The notes under the pieces are model-generated. The model was given only the letters and a program-made list of their open reading frames with translations. It was not told the origin of the DNA and ran no database searches. Below, one piece after another: positions 1-6,105 of a stretch of DNA of 6,105 nucleotides (the first letter of the stretch is position 1; each line of letters opens with the position of its first letter). Both the position numbers and the translations under genes were made by a program. The stretch is from CAZRCG01 sp964598565 (lineage in GTDB: Bacteria > Bdellovibrionota > UBA2394), in the NCBI GenBank assembly GCA_964598565.1, contig CAZRCG010000020.1:1-6105 (forward strand), given 5' to 3'.

Positions 1-16
1 ACACCCCTCCCACAAG

Positions 17-33
17 TCGGGTTATGAGCCCGA
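17..33 (-). other. Sequence matching the anticodon arm of initiator tRNA-Met (partial or coincidental)
   Basis: The minus strand reads a 5-bp stem TCGGG/CCCGA around the 7-base loop CTCATAA. That is an anticodon arm with anticodon CAT, U33 and A37, and the three G-C pairs typical of initiator tRNA. As I recall it, the E. coli initiator tRNA has these same 17 bases. The bases on the 3' side (window edge) do not show the TTC of a T loop at the normal distance. The 5' side gives at best a three-of-four D stem with an atypical loop. It is therefore not a normal tRNA gene as seen here. It may be a remnant, a recombination site, an unusual tRNA cut by the window edge, or a chance hairpin. Confidence 0.3.
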
Positions 34-46
34 AGCTTGACCGGGA

Positions 47-541
47 TCAATGCCGGCCAAATCTTAAAAACCCCTCCTTGCCAAAACGCAGATCCAAAGA
101 GCCCGATGGCAGCACTTTCGCCACAAATATATTTCTTTCAGAAGGACCGCTTCTTTCTCCATTAAGCGAGGATATAACTCCAAGGATAATGACGGTCGCA
201 TCAGGCCGCAAATCTGCAAAAAGAATATGATTCTCACTGTCTAATTCGGTAGTGATAGCTACATATCCGTTACGACCAAAGCTACGATCACTTTTTCCGT
301 TGCGATCTAACTTCTTTAGAATGCCAATACCTCGACCAGCTTCAAGTCCCTCGCCATAAAGAAGGTTAAAGTTTCGACCCCTCAAAATACCTCGCAGAAA
401 AGTAAATTTCTCAGACCTTTGTATCGTAACAATTCCGCGATTCCCAAACTCAGAATCGACAACCCAACCAGCATGGCACCGATTGAATAAGACCCATATA
501 AAAACAAGAGCGGCTAGAAAATAGGGATACATTTTGCCCAC
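47..541 (-). CDS. Short exported delta-60 repeat protein, probably truncated
   Basis: Predicted secreted or surface protein of 164 aa, function unknown. Residues 1-24 are a hydrophobic signal-like segment ending in RCHAG. Delta-60 type repeats follow, recognisable by xxFGxxGxV cores about 60 residues apart: DSEFGNRGIV (29-38), DRSFGRNGYV (85-94) and DLRFGKEGFL (150-159). Each is preceded by a short K-L-x-x-x-G-type strand. Family members usually carry many more units, which probably stack as beta structure. Here only two full units and the first dozen residues of a third exist before TGA. The start is uncertain. GTG at 541 has GGAG only 3 bases upstream, but gives a positively charged N-terminus (MGK). 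ATG at 532 is an alternative, 12 bases from the same GGAG. It is co-directional with the efflux operon but 92 bases away, with no evident functional link. Confidence 0.6.
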   Translation of the reverse strand: MGKMYPYFLAALVFIWVLFNRCHAGWVVDSEFGNRGIVTIQRSEKFTFLRGILRGRNFNLLYGEGLEAGRGIGILKKLDRNGKSDRSFGRNGYVAITTELDSENHILFADLRPDATVIILGVISSLNGERSGPSERNIFVAKVLPSGSLDLRFGKEGFLRFGRH

Positions 542-577
542 GAGCTCCGCTTCTATCAGCCACTTGCCAGAATTTCA

Positions 578-590
578 ATGGTCAGACCAT
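578..590. repeat. Perfect short palindrome in the gap after the pump gene
   Basis: ATGGTC-A-GACCAT, a 6-bp inverted repeat around one central base, lies between the pump stop (634) and the delta-60 gene start (541). It has no T tract after it on either strand, so it is not a convincing intrinsic terminator. It could be a protein-binding site for the downstream gene; nothing else in the 92-base gap stands out. Confidence 0.35.
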
Positions 591-633
591 GCATCTCACC
601 GACCCATGCCATAAAGAAGTTTGTTGGAGGCGC

Positions 634-3600
634 TTAACCTGCCCTCTTCAATTCCGGCTTCTTCTCTCGAAAACGAGCCTTCATGCGCTCAATAATGATA
701 TAAGCCGAAGGGATGACAATCAGTGACAGGAGCGTTGAGCTTACAAGCCCGCCAATGATCGCGATTCCCATACTTGTTCTTTGCTTCGACGCTTCGTTCA
801 ATCCAATGGCGATCGGCATCGAACCGGCGATCAAGGCCATCGATGTCATCAGAATGGGACGTAAGCGCATTTTACCCGCATCGATCATCGCAGCTACCAC
901 ATCCCAACCCTCGCGCACTTTTTGAGCGGCATGGTCTACAAGAAGAATTGAATTTTTGCTAGCCACACCCACAAGCATCACGATTCCTAAAATGGAGAAG
1001 ATGTTTACTGACTCATTTGTAATAAATAGCGCCACGATGGATCCGCAGATCGCAAGAGGCAATGCCAGCATGATCGTAAACGGAGTGATAAATGATTCGT
1101 ACAAGCTTGCCAAAACCAAAAAGATAAAGAGAATCCCCAAGCCAAATGCGATTCCCATATTGACGCCAAGTTCTTGGAAATCTTCAACCTGCCCCACGTA
1201 TTGAGTTTGCATTCCCACAGGGAGAGGCAAATCTGTTCTGAGCCATTTTTCAATATCGTTGATAGCTTCTCCCATTCCTCGGCCAGGAGAAATATCTGCG
1301 TTGATCTGAATATAGCGAGATCGATCCTGACGATATATTTTCGCGGGTCCCTGAGTGAGTTGCCCTTCCGACAACGCCGTTAAAGGAATCAGATTTCCAT
1401 TCAAATTAGGCACATGAATTTTTTTATAATCGGCAATGAGATTCCTCTGATTCTCTTGAAGTCGAACGCGTATATCGTATTCTACACCCTTCTGTCTAAA
1501 CTTCGCCGCCTCAACCCCTTCCAGCTGAATTCGTAGCTCATCTCCGACAGCCTTCTGGCTGACGCCAAGCAATTCCGCTCGACTTCCATTAAGCTGGACA
1601 CGAAATTCAGGCTTTCCCTCTCGAAAGTTCATGTCAGGGTCTTTCAGCGCAGAATGAGTTTTCAGTCTTTCAAAAAGCTTTGAGGCAAAGGCCTTCACCC
1701 GTTCTTGATCCGATCCAACAAGATTCATAGAAAATGGACGCTCCCCGCCTCCTACCGCATCAAAATCACCAACGATCGGATTGGCTTCAAGGTACGGCTG
1801 TAACTGCAAACGCACGCGATCTTTCATTTCGCTTGTACTTGCAGCTCGTTCACCACTGGGCACTAGCTGAACATAAATGGAAGCGACATTGGCCTCTCCG
1901 TCCGCATTGCCAACCGTAAGAGCCGTCACTTTGACTTCAGGATTCTTGCGAATGACCTCATCCACCTTGCGCGAAATCTCTGACATAGCTTCTAAACTGG
2001 CACCCGGCTTCAAATCGAGACTCACTTGAAATTCGCCACCCTCTTGCGCAGGCAAGAATGTTTTCGTCACAAAAGGTCCAACACTCATCATCGCAAGGAA
2101 GACGACAAAGCTAACGCCAATCACTTTCCAGGGCTGCCTCAAACTGAAATGAAGAAATCCCGTGTAGTTATCTTCCATTCGATTCTGAAATCTATTGAAA
2201 CGCTGAAGAACCGAATCTATAGCTCTGCCCACTGCGGTCTTGGCCTTAGCATGCGGATCACCGGCGAAATAAGCGGATAGCATGGGAGCAATTGTCAAAG
2301 CATCGAAAAGCGAGATAGCCATGGCAAAACATACAGTGAGACCAAACTGTTTTAAGAACTGACCAACAATTCCATCGACAAACCCCACAGGCCCAAATAC
2401 CGCAATCACAGTGAGTGTAGTTGCAATGACCGCAAGCCGCACTTCACCAGTACCTTCAATAGCGGCTTGAATCGGGGTCTTCCCCTTCTCTAGATGTCTA
2501 AAAATATTCTCTCGAACAACGATCGCATCATCCACGAGAAGGCCTACAGCCAAACTGAGCGCCAGAAGGGACATCACATTCACCGTAAATCCCGCGAGGG
2601 CGATCAACACGAAAGCGCCGATGAGTGAGTTCGGAATGGCCAAACCCGTAATAATTGTAGAGCGGAGGCTTCCAAGAAACAAGAACACCACCAGCACCGC
2701 CAGAATAATTCCCAAGAGAATAGCTTCTTCAACATCCGCAATATTCCATCGTATCCACAAGCTCCCATCGTAGACAGGAACCAGATCAGCATTCACATTC
2801 AATTTCTTCAAATCATCATTAATCACAGCCATTCTTTTGAGAACACCATCGACCACTCCAATTGTATTTGTTCCCGATTGCTTGAAGATAGAAATCAAAA
2901 GAGACTTCTCTCCGTTCACATACGTCTCGGTCTTTTTGTCGACAAGCGAATCTTGAACGTTTCCAACGTCTTTTACGCGAACAGGTACTTCATTTCCAAA
3001 AAAATTGACGACGACATTCTTGATATCTTCGAGAGAACTAAATTCGGCCATGGTACGAAAGATACTTTCAGACCTCCCCTCCTCTATTTTTCCTGCAGGA
3101 ATATTCTCTCCACTGGCACGAATTCGTTGCACCACTTGACTTGCAGAAACTTCGTACGACTTGAGCTTCACCCGATCGAGCTCAACCTTAACTTCTCGCT
3201 TTCGGCCCCCTAAGATTTGAACAAGTCCTACATCATCCACCTGTTCCAAACGGGGTCGAATCGTTTCATTCGCAAGATCAAAGAGCTGGCCATCAGGCAA
3301 GGAACTTCGAAGCGCGATTTTGAGAATGGGCTGATCTGAAGGATCCACCCTTCGAATGACAGGCTCATCAATATCTTGAGGCAACTTTCGTCGAGCGGAT
3401 CCGACTCGATCGCGAATCTGCTGTTCAGCAAATCGAATATCTGTTTTCAATCGAAATTCTGCGACGACGACAGAAAGACCGTCCTGATTGATCGACCTCA
3501 GCCGCTTCAACCCCGAGAGACTGGCAATCTCATCCTCCAGAGGCTTAGAAATGAGCGTCTCAATTTCTTGGGGTCCGGCTCCTGGATAAGGAGTGGTCAC

Positions 3601-3738
3601 GACAACCACAGGAAAAGTCACATCCGGAAACAACTCAACGCCAATACGCGACATCGAAAGCAAACCAACGGCGAAGAGCAACAAGGTCACGCAGGTAATA
3701 AATACGGGTCGCCTAATTGAGAGCTCTGCTAGATCCAT
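634..3738 (-). CDS. RND-family multidrug efflux transporter, HAE1/AcrB type, inner-membrane pump
   Basis: Proton-driven efflux pump of the inner membrane, expected to work as a trimer and expel hydrophobic or amphiphilic compounds. At 1034 aa it has the usual full length. The first membrane segment (about 13-29) follows the typical LSIRRPVF start. A periplasmic porter domain comes next, then membrane segments 2-6 (about 337-488), segment 7 (about 538-556), a second porter domain, and segments 8-12 (about 859-1014). The proton-relay residues are present: D403-D404 in GLLVDDAIVVREN, and K928 in VGVASKNSILLVD, matching AcrB D407, D408 and K940. The family motif ASLYESF is at 877-883. CusA-like metal pumps are less likely given this overall pattern. 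The ATG overlaps the tolC-like stop as TAATG, and AAGGGA (3746-3751) lies 7 bases upstream inside that gene, so translation is probably coupled. Substrate unknown. No frameshift or missing key residue was seen. Confidence 0.97.
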   Translation of the reverse strand: MDLAELSIRRPVFITCVTLLLFAVGLLSMSRIGVELFPDVTFPVVVVTTPYPGAGPQEIETLISKPLEDEIASLSGLKRLRSINQDGLSVVVAEFRLKTDIRFAEQQIRDRVGSARRKLPQDIDEPVIRRVDPSDQPILKIALRSSLPDGQLFDLANETIRPRLEQVDDVGLVQILGGRKREVKVELDRVKLKSYEVSASQVVQRIRASGENIPAGKIEEGRSESIFRTMAEFSSLEDIKNVVVNFFGNEVPVRVKDVGNVQDSLVDKKTETYVNGEKSLLISIFKQSGTNTIGVVDGVLKRMAVINDDLKKLNVNADLVPVYDGSLWIRWNIADVEEAILLGIILAVLVVFLFLGSLRSTIITGLAIPNSLIGAFVLIALAGFTVNVMSLLALSLAVGLLVDDAIVVRENIFRHLEKGKTPIQAAIEGTGEVRLAVIATTLTVIAVFGPVGFVDGIVGQFLKQFGLTVCFAMAISLFDALTIAPMLSAYFAGDPHAKAKTAVGRAIDSVLQRFNRFQNRMEDNYTGFLHFSLRQPWKVIGVSFVVFLAMMSVGPFVTKTFLPAQEGGEFQVSLDLKPGASLEAMSEISRKVDEVIRKNPEVKVTALTVGNADGEANVASIYVQLVPSGERAASTSEMKDRVRLQLQPYLEANPIVGDFDAVGGGERPFSMNLVGSDQERVKAFASKLFERLKTHSALKDPDMNFREGKPEFRVQLNGSRAELLGVSQKAVGDELRIQLEGVEAAKFRQKGVEYDIRVRLQENQRNLIADYKKIHVPNLNGNLIPLTALSEGQLTQGPAKIYRQDRSRYIQINADISPGRGMGEAINDIEKWLRTDLPLPVGMQTQYVGQVEDFQELGVNMGIAFGLGILFIFLVLASLYESFITPFTIMLALPLAICGSIVALFITNESVNIFSILGIVMLVGVASKNSILLVDHAAQKVREGWDVVAAMIDAGKMRLRPILMTSMALIAGSMPIAIGLNEASKQRTSMGIAIIGGLVSSTLLSLIVIPSAYIIIERMKARFREKKPELKRAG

Positions 3739-5144
3739 TAGTTAGTCCCTTCGACGTACATCTTTGCCTCAGCCAACAAATCCAGAACAATGGCCTGCCC
3801 TTCGATTCGAGAAATCTGAGCTTCGGCCAAAGCTTCCTCAGCTTGAATTACCAAAAAGGTCGTCGATCGACCTCGGTCAAACAAACTCTGCTCTGATTTT
3901 AGGCGAGCCGTTTCAGCCCCCTCCATCTCAACACGAAGTTCAAGGGCTCGTTGAGCTTCTGCAATTCTGACCTGCAGATCTTCCCAGCCGAACTTTTGAT
4001 CAAATGAATTTCTGATGATTCCGTGATCTGCGGCTTCTCTCTGATGTTTGAACCCGCGAATAGCTGACCAAACATGGGGAAGATGCAAAGGTAAGACCAC
4101 CTCAACACCAATTTCATAGCCAGGATCTTTAAGGTGCGTTGCGCGTGACCACCCTCTGCCAGCATCCCCCTGGAGCCCTTCACCCACTCCCTCTAGGGCA
4201 GCAAACGCTCGGACGCTGGGCAGATTACGCGAGAGTCCAGCCGTTGCAGCCGCCTTCAGTTGCTCCAAGCGTCTTCGCTCTGCAATAAACTCGGGATGCA
4301 CCTTCATACTTTCATTTAGTCGCAATGGGATCAGGCTCTTGTCATCGGGAAGATCCTCGAGAGCCTCAATCTCACTACCTGATTTTTGCCGAAGCGAATT
4401 GAACTGCTCAGCGAGTAGACGCTTTCTCGAATTGGCAACTTGAAGTGCGGCTCTGCGGCGAGCTAAATTACTTTCAGCTTGTCGCAACGACGATTCGTCC
4501 GAAAGCTGCAGGCGATTTTTTCGCCTATTCCAGTCTAAAAGTTTCTGCGCTCGCTGCAAACTCTCCTGCTGTCGTAGGGAAATTCTCTGTGCCGCTGCGC
4601 ATTGATAGTACAATGATTCGGCCTGCTTCAAAAGTCCTCGCAATTGCGCGTCTGTGAGAGCGGCCAACTGTTCTTGCGCCAATCTCAATTGGGAGCTCAA
4701 CGCCCTCACCTGTTGGCCCAAGAAGTTTTGTGTGAGGTCTGCAGAGACTTCGCCTCGATGCGTAATGAGGTGATAGGGATTGTCGGCAAAGGTCCCTCCA
4801 AACGTTTGACGTTCCCAACTGGAAGAAAACTTAAGATCCAATCCCCAAGGACTTCGTTCACTTAATTCCAAACGTCCGCCCCAGGCATTCAGCATGGGCT
4901 GAGGATTTGTAGATGAAACAAAATCGGAATCTCTCTTATGCACATTCATTTTTAATTGAGGCCATAAAACCAGAGATCCTTCACTGGCCGCATCAAGATA
5001 GGCTTTCTGATTCAGTTCGAGCGAGCGAAATTGACTACTGCTCTCTTTAACTTGTTGCAGATACTGATCCAATGTGAGCGAGGTCGCGCTCCCACCGTTA
5101 ACCGCTATCAACCCAAGGCCTATCGTAAACACAAAAATTCTCAC
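3738..5144 (-). CDS. TolC-family outer-membrane efflux channel (OEP domain)
   Basis: Outer-membrane and periplasmic tunnel protein, expected to form a trimer that carries substrates from the RND pump across the outer membrane. At 468 aa it is normal for the family. Residues 1-20 look like a signal peptide, with likely cleavage after GGSA. There is no lipobox cysteine, so it is probably not a lipoprotein like OprM. Two OEP-type repeats follow. The first (about 23-250) opens with LTLDQYLQQV and includes a long helix around SDESSLRQAESNLARRRAAL (215-234). The second (about 280-465) ends in the typical FDRGRSTTFLVIQAEEALAE pattern (422-441). Beta-rich stretches at about 58-140 and 308-352 fit the barrel strands. 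The start is GTG, one base after the tetR-like stop, with AAAGGA (5150-5155) 5 bases upstream. It lies between its likely regulator and its likely pump partner in one operon. Confidence 0.93.
   Translation of the reverse strand: MRIFVFTIGLGLIAVNGGSATSLTLDQYLQQVKESSSQFRSLELNQKAYLDAASEGSLVLWPQLKMNVHKRDSDFVSSTNPQPMLNAWGGRLELSERSPWGLDLKFSSSWERQTFGGTFADNPYHLITHRGEVSADLTQNFLGQQVRALSSQLRLAQEQLAALTDAQLRGLLKQAESLYYQCAAAQRISLRQQESLQRAQKLLDWNRRKNRLQLSDESSLRQAESNLARRRAALQVANSRKRLLAEQFNSLRQKSGSEIEALEDLPDDKSLIPLRLNESMKVHPEFIAERRRLEQLKAAATAGLSRNLPSVRAFAALEGVGEGLQGDAGRGWSRATHLKDPGYEIGVEVVLPLHLPHVWSAIRGFKHQREAADHGIIRNSFDQKFGWEDLQVRIAEAQRALELRVEMEGAETARLKSEQSLFDRGRSTTFLVIQAEEALAEAQISRIEGQAIVLDLLAEAKMYVEGTN
3746..3751 (-). 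promoter_or_regulatory. Ribosome binding site of the RND pump gene, inside the end of the tolC-like gene
   Basis: AAGGGA on the minus strand, 7 bases before the ATG at 3738. The start and the upstream stop share one base (TAATG), a usual sign of translational coupling, which would keep channel and pump production in step. Confidence 0.7.
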
Positions 5145-5145
5145 G

Positions 5146-5778
5146 TTATTCCTTTCTTAATGGGCTGAGGAGATGATTCACGACTGAGCTTACAACCCGT
5201 TCTCGAAACTTAGGTTGTTGCAATGAGTGATGAAAAATCTCCTTCATCAAGGGGTCCTTACGGATGAAATCAATGAGGGCACCAAAATAAATATGAGAGG
5301 CCAAGAAGACATCTCCATCGGCCTTTAAGAGCTTCTTCGTTTGACAGGTCTTCAAGTATTTCTCAAAAGTCTCAAAAATCTTTACAAATGAATTCACAAA
5401 GACCTCTTTTGAATTGGCAAAGTGACTTGTACATTCACGATGCAGAATCGTAGAAAGATCTGGATCTTCCAAATGTCTGACAATAAATTCTTCTGTAAAC
5501 ATCTCAAGGCGCGTTCGAAGCTCTTCAAAAGAAGCTGGAACTTTAAGAATTCTCTCAATAGCCGCCAATCGATCCTGGCCAAAGTCCTCAAGGCACTCGG
5601 CATAGAGCTTCTCTTTTCCTCCAAAATGATAACTCACCAGGCTCACATTCAACCCCGCGGCTTCGCAGATATCTTTCACAGTGGCACCATCAAATCCTTT
5701 TTCTGCAAAAACCTTTTTCGCCTCTTTTAGAAGTTGAGCGCGAGTGGAATCCTCCGAGGACAATCCGACCGGGGTCAT
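5146..5778 (-). CDS. TetR/AcrR-family transcriptional repressor, probable local regulator of the efflux operon
   Basis: Cytoplasmic ligand-responsive DNA-binding protein of 210 aa, typical TetR length. The N-terminal domain (about 11-60) carries the family signature: ARAQLL-like helix 1 (TRAQLLKEAKKVFAEKGF), then the helix-turn-helix at about 31-52 ending in VSYHFGGKEKLY. The C-terminal part (about 80-205) is all-helical and would bind ligand and make the dimer. I cannot assign its ligand class; the overall look is somewhat CecR/YbiH-like, which is only a loose impression. It is the first gene of the operon, transcribed with the channel and pump, so it probably represses itself along with them. 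The upstream TTCAAA cluster is the obvious candidate operator. The ATG at 5778 has no visible Shine-Dalgarno sequence. An in-frame TTG at codon 6 is no better placed, so I keep the ATG. Confidence 0.95.
   Translation of the reverse strand: MTPVGLSSEDSTRAQLLKEAKKVFAEKGFDGATVKDICEAAGLNVSLVSYHFGGKEKLYAECLEDFGQDRLAAIERILKVPASFEELRTRLEMFTEEFIVRHLEDPDLSTILHRECTSHFANSKEVFVNSFVKIFETFEKYLKTCQTKKLLKADGDVFLASHIYFGALIDFIRKDPLMKEIFHHSLQQPKFRERVVSSVVNHLLSPLRKE
5150..5155 (-). promoter_or_regulatory. Ribosome binding site of the tolC-like gene, inside the end of the tetR-like gene
   Basis: AAAGGA on the minus strand, 5 bases before the GTG at 5144 and overlapping the last codons of the repressor gene. It decides the GTG start and supports co-translation of the two genes from one message. 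Confidence 0.7.
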
Positions 5779-5781
5779 AAG

Positions 5782-5836
5782 TTCAAAGTTAACTGGTAAT
5801 TCAAATTTTTCAAATATCTATTTGAATTGTTCAAAT
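5782..5836. promoter_or_regulatory. Candidate TetR operator cluster: five TTCAAA/TTTGAA hexamers
   Basis: Plus-strand TTCAAA occurs at 5782-5787, 5800-5805, 5809-5814 and 5830-5835, and TTTGAA at 5821-5826. Two combinations form perfect inverted repeats: TTCAAAT-4 bp-ATTTGAA (5809-5826) and ATTTGAA-3 bp-TTCAAAT (5820-5836), which share the middle half-site. They lie immediately upstream of the tetR-like ATG, where TetR proteins typically bind palindromes to repress their own promoter. Binding is inferred from position and symmetry. The region is AT-rich, so some recurrence is expected by chance, but five copies in 55 bp is notable. Confidence 0.55.
5785..5813 (-). promoter_or_regulatory. Weak candidate core promoter of the efflux operon
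   Basis: On the minus strand, TTGAAA (5808-5813) could serve as the -35 box and AACTTT (5785-5790) as a poor -10 box, with 17 bp between them. Both overlap the TTCAAA hexamers, so a bound repressor would block polymerase. Transcription from here would start at or within a base or two of the tetR-like ATG (5778), giving an almost leaderless message. That agrees with the absence of a Shine-Dalgarno sequence. The -10 match is weak. Confidence 0.25.
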
Positions 5837-6070
5837 ATCGAGACTGACTCGATGCATCAGAGCCGCGACTGTACCCTCACAGACTTCAACGTTACCATCC
5901 ACAAATACTTCGCTACACAAAAGGTAATCCCCTATGCCTCCGTTAGTGACGAAAGAATTGTGAAGGCGATCTTTAATGGCTTGTCGTAACTTAGATGCAC
6001 GGACCTTGAGATCACGCAAATTCTGAGTCCAGAAACGGACTTCCATTGACTTCGGGAATAGGCGATTCAA
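5831..6070 (-). CDS. Possible small protein of unknown function (79 aa, TTG start)
   Basis: I do not recognise this product. The ORF starts at TTG, preceded in frame by a TAG stop, so it is not the tail of a longer same-frame gene. AGGAG lies 10 bases upstream (6081-6085 on the plus strand), the best argument that it is translated. An internal ATG (codon 9, near 6046) would give a 71-residue product but has only a weak purine stretch before it. The protein is soluble-looking: a charged N-terminal half rich in R, K and L that could be helical, then a hydrophobic C-terminal half with two cysteines. There is no signal peptide or membrane segment. Its TGA lies inside the TTCAAA operator cluster and its end is 52 bases before the tetR-like start. 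It could be chance, because codon use shows no strong bias. Confidence 0.35.
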   Translation of the reverse strand: MNRLFPKSMEVRFWTQNLRDLKVRASKLRQAIKDRLHNSFVTNGGIGDYLLCSEVFVDGNVEVCEGTVAALMHRVSLDI

Positions 6071-6105
6071 AGCCTATTTTCTCCTGCCCTAGAAGGGGCT
6101 TCTTG

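Noticed and set aside
17..60. A complete initiator tRNA-Met gene on the minus strand
   Set aside because: Only the anticodon arm fits. There is no TTC T loop at the expected distance, the D arm is irregular, and no acceptor stem pairing can be verified within the window.
24..230. Plus-strand ORF of 68 codons at the left edge
   Set aside because: It lies antisense over the delta-60 gene, has no recognisable domain, and its ATG falls in the tRNA-like hairpin with no ribosome site.
556..612. 18-codon minus-strand ORF in the gap after the pump gene, in frame with the pump stop
   Set aside because: No Shine-Dalgarno sequence before its ATG, and an open run of this length after a stop is expected by chance. 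Stop-codon read-through has no supporting signal.
2878..3213. Plus-strand ORFs of about 110 codons within the pump gene (also 3376-3720)
   Set aside because: They are antisense to a strongly conserved transporter whose frame explains the sequence. No domain or ribosome site supports them.
5744..5989. Plus-strand ORF of 81 codons across the operator region
   Set aside because: It crosses the tetR-like start and the repeat cluster, has no ribosome site, and its low-complexity product looks like translated intergenic DNA.
6086..6103. Hairpins at the right edge (GCCC/GGGC and AGAAG/CTTCT) as a possible terminator
   Set aside because: The two stems overlap and compete, are short, and have no visible T tract on the minus strand. 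The plus-strand side is cut by the window edge.

Overview
The window comes from a Gram-negative bacterium. It encodes an inner-membrane RND pump and a TolC-type outer-membrane channel, which need two membranes. The pump's protein style and the small delta-60-repeat protein suggest a Bdellovibrio-like or other deltaproteobacterial lineage, but that is an impression from memory and not a demonstrated placement. All supported genes are on the minus strand, so the window reads from right to left.

Right edge to 5779: a 79-codon minus-strand ORF (5831-6070) with a TTG start and a good Shine-Dalgarno sequence. It is possibly real and I do not recognise it. Then comes an AT-rich region carrying five copies of TTCAAA/TTTGAA, two of the neighbouring pairs forming perfect inverted repeats. 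This looks like the operator and promoter of the operon below it.

5778 to 634: a tightly packed three-gene operon. It consists of a TetR-family repressor (5146-5778), a TolC-family outer-membrane efflux protein (3738-5144, GTG start one base after the repressor stop) and an HAE1/AcrB-type RND transporter (634-3738, start overlapping the channel stop as TAATG). The simplest model is a drug or metabolite efflux system. The repressor binds the TTCAAA cluster, represses its own gene and both pump genes, and is released by a ligand. The periplasmic adaptor (membrane fusion protein) that normally joins such a pump to its channel is not in the window.

633 to 1: a 92-base gap with a perfect short palindrome but no convincing terminator, followed by a short exported protein with two delta-60 repeats and the start of a third (47-541). 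The protein stops abruptly. Just past its stop, at the left edge, lies a 17-nt sequence identical, as I recall it, to the anticodon arm of initiator tRNA-Met, without recognisable D or T arms around it. The left edge may therefore be a rearrangement boundary or a truncated gene end.

I see no CRISPR array, insertion sequence, rRNA or complete tRNA. The core of the window is a familiar type of efflux operon. The unusual points are the missing adaptor, the repeat-rich operator, the apparently leaderless repressor gene, and the truncated gene beside the tRNA-like arm.
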